A DNA stretch of 64,000 bases, taken from the NCBI RefSeq assembly GCF_014651675.1, contig NZ_BMXI01000008.1, positions 1-64,000 on the forward strand, given 5' to 3'. The stretch is from Roseibacillus persicicus. Lineage in GTDB: Bacteria; Verrucomicrobiota; Verrucomicrobiia; Verrucomicrobiales; Akkermansiaceae. Under the pieces are notes generated by a model that searched no databases, was not told where the DNA came from, and worked only from the letters and a program-made list of their open reading frames with translations. The first letter of the stretch is position 1. The number at the start of each line of letters is the position of its first letter. The translations under genes and the position numbers were made by a program. This document shows positions 34,780 to 42,878 of the stretch, piece by piece.

Positions 34780-35331
34780 ATGAAATTGATATTTTTTCTC
34801 TCGATGGCACTTGCTTCTTCCCTTTGCGGAGAAGGTTGGATCTCACTCTTCGATGGCAAAACCCTCAATGGCTGGACCAAGCAAGGAGACGCCAACTGGG
34901 AGGTTGTCGACGGAGTGATTACCGCCAGCGAAGGTCCGGTCTGCCTCTTGACTACCGAGAAAAAATACCAGAACTATGAGCTGGAACTGGAGTTCAAGGC
35001 CGCCATCGGGACCAATAGCGGTATCTTCCTCAACACTGAACCCAAGGTGAAAGATGAGGCCATCGATTGCTACGAAATCAATATTGCCGATCCCACGAAC
35101 GCCTACCCAACCGGCAGTATTGTCAAACATCATCGAATCGAAGGAAAAGGGGAAAAGAACGAGTGGAGAAAGTATCAACTGAAGGTGCACGATGGAGTCG
35201 TGACCGTCATCCTGGATGGAGAAAAGTTGATGGAATACCATGCCAAGCCCGCCCGTCCCGCTGGCCTGATTGGTCTTCAGAAAAACAAAGGTCGGATCTC
35301 CTTCCGCAACATTCGAATTCGAGAGTTATAG
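34780..35331 (+). CDS. Secreted DUF1080 domain protein (3-keto-disaccharide hydrolase-like)
   Basis: The 183-residue protein has a signal peptide (LIFFLSMALASSLCG) and a single DUF1080 concanavalin-like domain: WISLFDGKTLNGWTKQGDANWEVVDGVI, then NYELELEFK, NSGIFLNT and a FRNIRIREL end. Some DUF1080 proteins cleave 3-keto-glycosides; many act as carbohydrate-binding or hydrolytic modules in Planctomycetota and Verrucomicrobiota. The protein is likely periplasmic or extracellular. A GTG codon precedes the chosen ATG. It is isolated, with 170 bases of no recognised content after it. Confidence 0.88.
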   Translation: MKLIFFLSMALASSLCGEGWISLFDGKTLNGWTKQGDANWEVVDGVITASEGPVCLLTTEKKYQNYELELEFKAAIGTNSGIFLNTEPKVKDEAIDCYEINIADPTNAYPTGSIVKHHRIEGKGEKNEWRKYQLKVHDGVVTVILDGEKLMEYHAKPARPAGLIGLQKNKGRISFRNIRIREL

Positions 35332-35511
35332 CAGCTTCCGAAATTTCTCTTCGTTTTGGAGAAAGCTTTTTCATTGCGGTTGAAAGGCTTGGAAAGCTTG
35401 GGGCACCGATTACAAAACTTATCATCAATTATAGTGAGTAAAATCCGCCGGCCGACGTTTAATGCAGTGAACAAAGTCAGAAAGCGGCAACGCTTAACTT
35501 AACGAAAACCG

Positions 35512-35883
35512 ATGAACGAAGAATCAAATCAAGAAGACAAGGCCCCCGAATCCAAGCGTCCCTTTGACCGGGTTGACGACGCGGTGAGGTCGGCTATGGA
35601 CGAGGCCGCCAAGAAGGCCCGGGAAGCAGCGCCCAAAGTAAAAGGCGCTTTGAACGAAATTTTGCATGACGTCGCCTATGGGCTGGCATATGGCACGAGC
35701 TTCGCAAGCACCTTCGCCAACGAGTTCGTGCCTGAGGCCGTCAAAGACTCAGTCACAAAGGGCTCCAACGATGGCGCAAAGGCAGCGGCCGAGGCCTCCG
35801 AGCGGATGAAGGAAGCGGTTGAACGCCGCTCCAAGCACCCCGACAAGGCTGGCGATGGAGCCATTGAGCTCTCCCAAGCCTGA
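35512..35883 (+). CDS. Small charged helical protein of unknown function
   Basis: The 123-residue product is rich in alanine, lysine and glutamate and almost wholly predicted helical (VDDAVRSAMDEAAKKAREA, SNDGAKAAAEASERMKEAV), with a less charged centre (DVAYGLAYGTSFASTFANEFV) that might contact a membrane or another helix. It has no signal peptide or recognised family. A leader of 180 bases with no other features precedes it and a strong terminator follows, so it looks like a real monocistronic gene. Confidence 0.7.
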   Translation: MNEESNQEDKAPESKRPFDRVDDAVRSAMDEAAKKAREAAPKVKGALNEILHDVAYGLAYGTSFASTFANEFVPEAVKDSVTKGSNDGAKAAAEASERMKEAVERRSKHPDKAGDGAIELSQA

Positions 35884-36203
35884 TTCAGTTTTCCTGGCTA
35901 TAATGTGTGTGTATGGTGAAAGCGGCCCTTGGTAATCCAAGGGCCGTTTTTTATTGGGCGGTAGAACTTCTAACGAAGGCGCTGAAGCCAGCTGGGGGAG
36001 GGAAAGGGAGAATTTTCGCCGCTAGGAAGGCGCACGATTTAGGAAGCCCGAAAAAGGAAAGGCTCTTTGCGGCAACGATTTAGGATTCAGGGCCCAGTGA
36101 CTCGCAAAAAGGATGAAGAGTCTTCCTCGCAGGATCGCCCCGCCGCGCGGCCGGTTTGATAGGACTGGTCAAATCCTTGGCCATCCCTTATAGCGCCGCC
36201 CCA
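35884..36203. other. Intergenic region with terminator, otherwise featureless
   Basis: A terminator occupies the first 70 bases. The rest has no recognised gene or RNA; the decamer CGATTTAGGA occurs twice near 36036 and 36077, without clear meaning. Confidence 0.35.
35923..35952 (+). terminator. Terminator of the small helical protein gene
   Basis: CGGCCCTTGG at 35923-35932 and CCAAGGGCCG at 35937-35946 form a perfect ten-pair stem with a TAAT loop, followed by six T residues. Confidence 0.92.
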
Positions 36204-37133
36204 ATGAGAGTATTGGTAACCGGTGGGGCTGGATTTTTGGGATCACATCTGATCGACCGTCTTTTGGAACAGGGAGATGATGTCATTTGCCTCGATAACT
36301 ACTTTACCGGACGAAAGGCCAATGTGGCACATCATCTGGGCAATCCCAACTTCGAGCTCATGCGCCACGATGTCATTGAGCCCTTCAAGGCAGAGGTCGA
36401 TCGCATCTACAATCTGGCCTGTCCCGCGAGTCCTCCCCACTACCAATACAATGCCATCAAGACCATCAAGACCTCGGTGATGGGAGCCATCAATTGTCTG
36501 GGCCTTGCCAAACGCACCCAGGCGCGTGTGTTTCAAGCCTCCACCTCCGAAGTCTACGGCGACCCCGAGCTACACCCACAACCAGAAAGCTATTGGGGCA
36601 ATGTCAATCCCATCGGCATTCGCTCCTGCTACGATGAAGGGAAGCGCTGCGCGGAGACTCTCTTTATGGACTATCATCGGCAGAACGGAGTCGATATCCG
36701 CATTGTCCGCATCTTCAATACCTACGGCCCCCGCATGAACGCGGAGGATGGCCGCGTGGTCTCCAACTTCATTGTGCAAGCGCTCAAGGGAGAGGACATC
36801 ACGATCTATGGCGACGGCACTCAAACCCGCTCCTTTTGCTACGTCGACGACCTCATCCGCGGCTTTATGGGACTGATGGAAAGCGACTATGCCCTGCCAA
36901 TGAACATCGGTAACCCCGGGGAATTCACAATGCTGGAACTGGCGGAGGAAGTCCTGAAGCAAGTGGGCGGCTCTTCCAAACTGGTCTTCCAAGATCTCCC
37001 TCAGGACGACCCCAAGCAACGCCAGCCCGACATCACGATTGCGAAACGCGAACTGTCTTGGGAACCCCAGGTGCCCTTGGCCGAGGGCTTGGAAAAGACC
37101 ATCTCCTACTTCCGCCAGGACCTCGGTCTCTAG
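36204..37133 (+). CDS. UDP-glucuronate decarboxylase-like NAD-dependent enzyme
   Basis: The 309-residue extended short-chain dehydrogenase carries [10 protein letters not shown] at 7-16, the family's [29 protein letters not shown] near 70, STSEVYGDP near 115 and the active-site Y-x-x-x-K in [10 protein letters not shown]. These match UDP-xylose synthases, which turn UDP-glucuronate into UDP-xylose for glycan synthesis. The ATG at 36204 gives the canonical [10 protein letters not shown] start. It stands alone on the plus strand. The closest confusion would be dTDP-glucose 4,6-dehydratase, but the motifs favour the decarboxylase. Confidence 0.87.
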   Translation: MRVLVTGGAGFLGSHLIDRLLEQGDDVICLDNYFTGRKANVAHHLGNPNFELMRHDVIEPFKAEVDRIYNLACPASPPHYQYNAIKTIKTSVMGAINCLGLAKRTQARVFQASTSEVYGDPELHPQPESYWGNVNPIGIRSCYDEGKRCAETLFMDYHRQNGVDIRIVRIFNTYGPRMNAEDGRVVSNFIVQALKGEDITIYGDGTQTRSFCYVDDLIRGFMGLMESDYALPMNIGNPGEFTMLELAEEVLKQVGGSSKLVFQDLPQDDPKQRQPDITIAKRELSWEPQVPLAEGLEKTISYFRQDLGL

Positions 37134-37157
37134 GGAATTCGGGGTCTTCGCCAGCTT

Positions 37158-38957
37158 CTACTTTTTGGAAGAAAGGGCGGGATCAGCGGGCGGTTCTTGC
37201 TTCAGAATGATCGCCACCTCACTCGCGAAATCGAAGTATTCCTTCTGAATTGCTTGGAAGGTGCTGTAGAACAACGAGACGTGGAACGACTCATTGGAGG
37301 GAAACTCCTCTTTGTCGTAGCGCTCCTTGGCCCGCGCCAACGTTCGAATGCGGTTGGCCAGGTCCAGCCCCTTGTCGTAAAGCTTACGATCTCCCAGCGA
37401 CACATTACGGGCGATGGGATCGAGGGCTTCGCGACAGTCGGAATGAATTTGCTCCAGTTTCGAAGCCTCGAGATGACGCGAGTTCGCATAGGGCAATTTG
37501 GACATCGGTAGAAGAGCGGACTGGAGAAGGGAGGCGAGGACTTCCGTAGAATGATTGAGGGGTTGGTTGCTCGAGCCCCGCATCTCCAGCAATGAAGCTG
37601 AGAGCATTCTGGGATCCGTCCGTCTGGCCTCACCCAGTCTCGCTAGAACATGTGGATTCGCCACGAAGACCGAGGTCGTCTTGCTGGCTCCCACTCTTCG
37701 AATTTCGGCGAACTGCTCCAAGGCACTTCGCGCAGCCTCCGATTCCGCCCCCTCGAAGGCCAGCTCAAACACATCGTCGAGGGTCTTTACCTGGAAGACG
37801 TCGTTGTCGAAGAAAAAGTCTTCCTGCTGTCGAGTGAGGAGAGCTTCCATCTGTGGCCCCAGCTCATGGGAAATCAGAATCCGTCTCGGGCTTTCGGACG
37901 AATTCGACAGCAGCAAATCGAGAAACTGCCAAGGCGATTTGGGGGCCTTGATTTGCCCTTCGCTATCCAGCGCACCAAGCACGACTAGATTGCCCAACGG
38001 TTGACGTTCGCTGAGGAATCCTTCCGCCAGAATGATCATGGGAAGGGCCAACGTCAGTCCGTTGCGATCGAGGTAGTCGACTTTACCAAGTCGAAAGTTC
38101 GCTTGGATGCGTTTGATGGTCTCGGGGCTATATCGGCGCTCGAGATTCTCTTTCACCAAGGCCCGCACAGGAGGCAGGGTCTTGGAATCCCGCCCCACCG
38201 GGAAGTCGACCTTGCCCTGCTCCTTTTGCAAGCGGGCAACGAGGGTAAGCGGCTGCAATCGCTCGTGGATGAGGTATTCCTCGTTGGAAATGCGCTCACC
38301 AAGAATGGCTGGGACGATGATTTCCCCTTGAAAGTCCGCGACCTGCAGGAGCTCATCTCCTACCGCCTCCTCTTCTGTTGCCTCCTCGCCGGGATTGGCC
38401 ATCTCCGGCTCTACCGGTGGAGGCAAGTCCACCTCGGGCTGTTCCTCGAATTTCTCCACCGGTGCGATGGCCCGGTGCCAACGTGGGCTTTCCCCGCCAG
38501 ATTGGCGGGCGCTCACGATATTCAGGTCCGGAGCAACTACAGCCAAAGGATCGAGCATGAGCTCGGCGATGATCTTTTGTTCCCGGGTGGCATCATCTCC
38601 CAGCAGATAGACCAGCACCGTCGAAAGATTGTCGAGCGCGCTCCCCATGTCGGATGAAGCCACAATGTCGTCCTCTTCACCTGCGGCAAAAGTCCGGTTC
38701 AGATTGGAGGGAGTCGCCGAGGACGGATCCAGGTTGCTGGCGAGGGCAAGAAGTTGAGCCGTCGCTCTCCGTTGGGAAGCATCTTCCAGCGCGTCCGGCC
38801 GCGCCGCCAACGCCAGTAGATCCTTCGCCAACAGGATCTGCCGATTGGAGTCCAGGGGCAAGACATCGCGCCGGAACAGTTGCACCCCTTCCACTGGGGG
38901 AAGGTAGCATCCGAGGATGGAACCCGCGGATGCAATAAGGGGGAGGAGCACCTTCAT
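37158..38957 (-). CDS. Exported protein with a degenerate Lon-like domain
   Basis: The 599-residue protein has a signal peptide (LLPLIASAGSILGC, a possible lipobox). An N-terminal helical region and an acidic proline-rich linker precede a domain that, around residues 290-400, follows the pattern of the Lon (S16) proteolytic domain: YLDRNGLTLALPMIILAEG in place of the usual GPSAG nucleophile helix, then NLVVLGALDSEGQIKAP, RRILISHELG and VKTLDDVFELAF. The catalytic serine appears to be replaced (NG), so the domain is probably inactive. The C-terminal 200 residues are mainly helical. The homology is remote and is my inference. It may be a scaffold or ligand-binding protein of the envelope. Confidence 0.6.
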   Translation of the reverse strand: MKVLLPLIASAGSILGCYLPPVEGVQLFRRDVLPLDSNRQILLAKDLLALAARPDALEDASQRRATAQLLALASNLDPSSATPSNLNRTFAAGEEDDIVASSDMGSALDNLSTVLVYLLGDDATREQKIIAELMLDPLAVVAPDLNIVSARQSGGESPRWHRAIAPVEKFEEQPEVDLPPPVEPEMANPGEEATEEEAVGDELLQVADFQGEIIVPAILGERISNEEYLIHERLQPLTLVARLQKEQGKVDFPVGRDSKTLPPVRALVKENLERRYSPETIKRIQANFRLGKVDYLDRNGLTLALPMIILAEGFLSERQPLGNLVVLGALDSEGQIKAPKSPWQFLDLLLSNSSESPRRILISHELGPQMEALLTRQQEDFFFDNDVFQVKTLDDVFELAFEGAESEAARSALEQFAEIRRVGASKTTSVFVANPHVLARLGEARRTDPRMLSASLLEMRGSSNQPLNHSTEVLASLLQSALLPMSKLPYANSRHLEASKLEQIHSDCREALDPIARNVSLGDRKLYDKGLDLANRIRTLARAKERYDKEEFPSNESFHVSLFYSTFQAIQKEYFDFASEVAIILKQEPPADPALSSKK

Positions 38958-39072
38958 AGCGCAATCCATAGCATCGCGCGGCCCCAGCGACAACTCACGA
39001 AAGAATCACCCGCGTGGGAATTCCCGAGAGAGAGAATTGGCCATGTCCCACAAGTTTACCTATAGGAACACC

Positions 39073-39486
39073 ATGTCCAGCTCGCGTGACTGCAAGAAAA
39101 GACCGTATCTCCATGAGATTGAAGAGGAAGTAATGTTCTATGATACTGACTGCGGTGGGGTCGTTCACAATTTGGCCTACCTGCGAATGGTCGAGAAGTG
39201 CCGCACCCGGCTCGCCGCCCAGTTGGGCTTCGATCTCAAGACGATGGGCCAAGACGGAATCTTCCCGGTAGTCGTAAGAATCGAAGTCGACTATTGCAAA
39301 CCTGCACAATTGGCAGATATTCTGCTTATCCGAGGGTGGTTGTCGGAATGGAAAAGAGCTCGTTTCTGGTGTGAATTCGAAATTTTTCGCAACGATGAAC
39401 TCTTGGTAACCACCCGCCAATCCCTCGCGCTCGTTAAGATGCCCGAAGGAAAGGTCCAGCGACTACCCGTCCTCGAGAAAGATTAA
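39073..39486 (+). CDS. YbgC/FadM-like acyl-CoA thioesterase
   Basis: The 137-residue hotdog-fold protein has the 4HBT signature YDTDCGGVVHNLAYLRMVE near 18-36 with the catalytic aspartate, VVRIEVDYCKPAQLADILLI in the central sheet and FWCEFEIFRNDELLVTT at the end. YbgC-type enzymes hydrolyse acyl-CoA and in Gram-negatives are often next to the Tol-Pal genes; no tol gene is nearby here. I used the ATG at 39073; one at 39043 would add ten residues. The gene is divergent from the Lon-like protein gene and lies close upstream of a haem-binding dehydrogenase gene. Confidence 0.85.
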   Translation: MSSSRDCKKRPYLHEIEEEVMFYDTDCGGVVHNLAYLRMVEKCRTRLAAQLGFDLKTMGQDGIFPVVVRIEVDYCKPAQLADILLIRGWLSEWKRARFWCEFEIFRNDELLVTTRQSLALVKMPEGKVQRLPVLEKD

Positions 39487-39507
39487 CGATTCCTATTGCA
39501 ACAAGCC

Positions 39508-41988
39508 ATGATGATCTGCGTAAAAACCCTGATGCGAAATTTGAGTATTACACTCCTCCTTGCCGGGCTCCTTGGAGCTGAACAAGATCCGGTGAAAGCC
39601 GAAATCTCTTCTGCAGCTGACGTTGCGACCCTGCAGGATGGATTCCTGCTGGAGCACGTCTTCGAGGTGCCGGAAAACTGGGGGAGCTGGGTCTCCCTCG
39701 CCGCCCTGCCAAACGAGGGCGAAACCACCCGAATCGCGGCTGGGGATCAATATGGCGACATCTACGAGATCAAGGTCTCGGGAGAGAACATCTCGGTCGC
39801 TCCACTTGAGATTGAGCTAAAAGGCGCGCACGGGCTTCTTTGGTTCCAGAATTCGCTCTACGTCGTTGTGGGAGAATCGGTCGAAGGAGGCGAAAAGGGT
39901 GTCTACCGTGCCCGCGACCTCGATGGCAATGGCAGCTTCGAAGACATCCAGCCCATCCGCATCTTCCAGAGTGGAGGCGAACACGGTGTGCACTCACTCG
40001 TTCCCTCCCCCGATGGCGAATGGCTCTATTTCATCGCGGGGAACTACACCCAGGAACAAGAACTCGATGGCAGCCAGGTGCCCAAGGTCTGGGACGAAGA
40101 CCAACTCCTTCCCCGCAATCCTGATGGGCGTGGCCACGCCAGCGACAAGATGGCCCCCGGCGGCAAGGTCCTGCGCTTTCGCCCCGATGGCTCGCAGTGG
40201 GAATACTACAGCACCGGCTACCGCAACCCTTTCGATGCCGCCTTCAATGAATACGGCGACCTCTTTGTCTACGACGCCGATATGGAATGGGACATGGGCA
40301 TGCCCTGGTATCGCCCGACCCGCCTTTGCTGGGCCATGCCCGGCTCGGAATTCGGCTGGCGCAACGGAACCGGCAAGTGGCCCGTCTATTATGAGGATAG
40401 CTTGCCAGGAGTCGTTGACTTTGGACCCGGCAGCCCCGTGGGCACCACCAGCGGACAAGGTGCCAAGTTCCCGGCAAAATACCAACGCGCCATCTACTGC
40501 TTCGATTGGACCTTCGCTACCATTTACGCCAGTCACATCACCCCCGAAGGCCATGGCTACACTGGCGAGTGGGAAGAGTTCCTCACGGCCAAGGCCCTGC
40601 CCCTCACCGATGGTGTAGTCGGACTGGACGGCAACATGTATTTCGCCACCGGCGGCCGCAGACAAGGCTCCAACCTCTGGCGTATTCGCTATGACGGCAG
40701 CGAGAAAACCGAAGACGCCTGGCGCTCTCTCGAAAAGCCTGAAGGAAAGAAAGAAGACCGCTGGTCCCGCTTCGCCCGCCGCATCGAGGCCGAAATGGGT
40801 GGAGCGGAAAAAGTACGCGCACTCGTCGGAAAGGGTTCCCGCGCCGAAAACATCACCGCCGTAATGGGACTTGCCCGCGTCGGCACCAAGGAAGACCGCT
40901 CTACCGCCATGCAGGAGCTCCTGGGCATGCCTTGGGACGAACTTTCCAAGCAGGAAAAGCTCTCTTGGCTGCGCGCCCTCGGCCTCGTTTTCATCCGCAC
41001 CGGTGAGCCCTCCGAGAGCGAGCGCGCCGATGTCCTCGCCAAGATTGATGCTCACTATCCCAATTCCGATCGCGAGGTGGAAGACGAGCTCTGCCGCATG
41101 CTGTGCTACCTCCAGGCTCCCAAAGTCGTCGAGCGCACCCTCCTCTTGCTCGCGCAACCCCGCAGCGAAAGTGAGATTCCCGATTGGACTCGTCTCATCG
41201 AACGGAGCCAGGGCAACTACGGCGCCAACGCCGCCAAAGTGATGCGCGAACTGGGCTCTCCCCGGAAGATTCACTTCGCCTACTGCCTGCGGGTGGTCAA
41301 GGGGCCCTGGACCCCCGGGCAACGCCGTCAGCTCATGGACTGGTATGCCCGCGAGGAAAATGGAAAGGCCCAGAAGAGCGCCAGTCTGGGTCTGAAGAGA
41401 ATGCGCGAAGACACCCTCGCCAATGCCACCGAAGAAGAACGCGCCTTGATCGAGAGCTGGGGGCTCGAGGTGAAGCGCGACCCCTTCGCCGACTTGCCAG
41501 TAGCCAAGGGCCCCGGCCGCACCTGGACCATCGACGAAGTCGCGGCTCTCGCCAAAGACCTGACGGATGCGGATGTCAAAAACGGAGAGAAAATGTTCCA
41601 AGCCAGCCTCTGCGCCGCCTGTCACCGGGTCGGACGAATGGGTGGCGCGGCAGGCCCCGATCTGTCGAATGTCGCCGGACGCTTCAACCCCAGGGAGCTC
41701 GCCGTTGCCATCTTGGATCCCAATCGTGAAATCTCAGACCAATACGGCTTCCAATACATCTTGAAGACTGATGGCTCCACCGTGATGGGCAAAGTACTCG
41801 ACGAAAAGGACGAGATTCTGGTCGTCGCCACCAACCCCTTTGACTTCTCCGAGACCCAGGGTATTTCCCGCGCCGACATCAAGGAGATGAAGCCATCACC
41901 CGTCTCACCCATGCCCGGTGCGCTCATCAATCAGCTCAACGAAAAGGAACTGAAAGACTTCCTGGGATTCCTTCTAGGCACCGAATAG
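39508..41988 (+). CDS. Secreted beta-propeller dehydrogenase with Pirellula-type haem-binding domain
   Basis: The roughly 826-residue protein starts with a signal peptide (LSITLLLAGLLGA). Residues 40-400 form a PQQ-dependent sugar-dehydrogenase-like propeller (GGEHGVHSLVPSPDG, GKVLRFRPDG, YRNPFDAAFNEYGDLFVYDAD). A helical middle part resembling armadillo-type repeats follows. The C-terminal cytochrome c-like domain has CAACH at about 702-706, GPDLSNVAGRF and the MPGALINQLNEKELKDFLGFL end, as in the putative haem-binding domain of Pirellula/Verrucomicrobium type. It probably oxidises a sugar or alcohol outside the cytoplasm and passes electrons to its haem. The ATG at 39508 is one of several possible starts. 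Confidence 0.88.
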   Translation: MMICVKTLMRNLSITLLLAGLLGAEQDPVKAEISSAADVATLQDGFLLEHVFEVPENWGSWVSLAALPNEGETTRIAAGDQYGDIYEIKVSGENISVAPLEIELKGAHGLLWFQNSLYVVVGESVEGGEKGVYRARDLDGNGSFEDIQPIRIFQSGGEHGVHSLVPSPDGEWLYFIAGNYTQEQELDGSQVPKVWDEDQLLPRNPDGRGHASDKMAPGGKVLRFRPDGSQWEYYSTGYRNPFDAAFNEYGDLFVYDADMEWDMGMPWYRPTRLCWAMPGSEFGWRNGTGKWPVYYEDSLPGVVDFGPGSPVGTTSGQGAKFPAKYQRAIYCFDWTFATIYASHITPEGHGYTGEWEEFLTAKALPLTDGVVGLDGNMYFATGGRRQGSNLWRIRYDGSEKTEDAWRSLEKPEGKKEDRWSRFARRIEAEMGGAEKVRALVGKGSRAENITAVMGLARVGTKEDRSTAMQELLGMPWDELSKQEKLSWLRALGLVFIRTGEPSESERADVLAKIDAHYPNSDREVEDELCRMLCYLQAPKVVERTLLLLAQPRSESEIPDWTRLIERSQGNYGANAAKVMRELGSPRKIHFAYCLRVVKGPWTPGQRRQLMDWYAREENGKAQKSASLGLKRMREDTLANATEEERALIESWGLEVKRDPFADLPVAKGPGRTWTIDEVAALAKDLTDADVKNGEKMFQASLCAACHRVGRMGGAAGPDLSNVAGRFNPRELAVAILDPNREISDQYGFQYILKTDGSTVMGKVLDEKDEILVVATNPFDFSETQGISRADIKEMKPSPVSPMPGALINQLNEKELKDFLGFLLGTE

Positions 41989-41994
41989 CCGCCC

Positions 41995-42585
41995 TTAGAG
42001 ATCCAAAACGAACTCTAACAGCATGGCCTGGATTCGGGTGTAGAACCGGTTGCGCAGGTAGGCAGAGACACGCTCGGGCTCAATTTTTTCCAAAGAGTCC
42101 AAGCCCTCTTCATCCTCCAGCGCAGCCAACTTCCACTTTCCCTCCAGCGCCAGGCGAGCCTGATTCAAGACACTGTACCAGGTCCCGCTATCCTCGCGGG
42201 TAATCGGCACCTCGCCGATCACAGGAGACTCCTCTTCCAAGTCATCCAAATCCTCAAATGAAAGCTCCCCGGACTCCTCTCCGGCGGGGCTTTTTTCTTT
42301 TGGCTCAGCGACTTGTTCGGCTTCTCTTTGCTGATGCTGGGATTTCTCAAAAGCATCTCGAAGAATGGCGCGAACCCTCGCGACTTCGCTCTCGAATTGC
42401 GAAGTCAGCCCCGGGGCGACGAACTCGTCCCAATCCTCGTCATCGAGCATCACGCCCAAGCGCTTCGCCAGCCAGCCCTCGCCACGTCCTTGCGCGTCCG
42501 ACACCAGAAGCTCGAAAATCTCCCAATCCCGTTCCTCCTGCAGGCCAAAGCACAGCCCACCCTCTTCCGTTGCCTCAATAATCAT
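41995..42585 (-). CDS. DUF2017-like protein downstream of ClpS
   Basis: The 196-residue protein has an N-terminal ERDWEIFELLVSDAQ, an acidic middle (GELSFEDLDDLEEE) and a C-terminal WYSVLNQARLALEGK and FYTRIQAMLLEFVLDL. This pattern, with context, resembles DUF2017, which in Actinobacteria lies next to clpS. Here the ATG overlaps the clpS stop by ATGA, so the two are coupled. The function of DUF2017 is unknown; a role with ClpS in the ClpAP protease or N-end-rule degradation is plausible. Family assignment is by motif and context and is not certain. Confidence 0.65.
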   Translation of the reverse strand: MIIEATEEGGLCFGLQEERDWEIFELLVSDAQGRGEGWLAKRLGVMLDDEDWDEFVAPGLTSQFESEVARVRAILRDAFEKSQHQQREAEQVAEPKEKSPAGEESGELSFEDLDDLEEESPVIGEVPITREDSGTWYSVLNQARLALEGKWKLAALEDEEGLDSLEKIEPERVSAYLRNRFYTRIQAMLLEFVLDL

Positions 42586-42878
42586 TCGTCCTTTTCCAAT
42601 CCCGCATGCAGCTGAAATCCGTGCAATTGCTGCACATAGAGCTCAGCCTTTTCCCGATTGCCAGTCCACACCACCGAACGCTTGGCGTCGTGAACCTGCC
42701 GCATCAGCATCTCCGCCTTTTCCCGCGAATAGCCAAAGACCTTTTGAAAAACCCGGGTCACATATTCCATCAGATTGACCGGATCATCGTAGACCACCAC
42801 CTTCCAGGGTTGGGCAAGCTTCTCACGCGACTTGGTCTTCGACTTCGTGCGTGGCTTGTCAGTTGTCACAGCTTTCAT
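42582..42878 (-). CDS. clpS: ATP-dependent Clp protease adaptor ClpS
   Basis: ClpS delivers proteins with destabilising N-terminal residues to ClpAP/ClpCP. The 98-residue protein has a lysine-rich flexible N-terminus and the core PWKVVVYDDPVNLMEYVTRVFQKVFGYSREKAEMLM, including the substrate-pocket residues of the DDPVN loop and the later VHDAKRSVVW and REKAELYVQQLH. The ATG at 42878 overlaps the ispG stop as ATGA, and its own stop overlaps the next gene in the same way. No clpA or clpC gene is in the window. Confidence 0.95.
   Translation of the reverse strand: MKAVTTDKPRTKSKTKSREKLAQPWKVVVYDDPVNLMEYVTRVFQKVFGYSREKAEMLMRQVHDAKRSVVWTGNREKAELYVQQLHGFQLHAGLEKDE

Noticed and set aside
39994-41625. 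Minus-strand open frame opposite the haem-binding dehydrogenase
   Set aside because: No motif or start signal; the plus-strand protein has a signal peptide, propeller and CXXCH.
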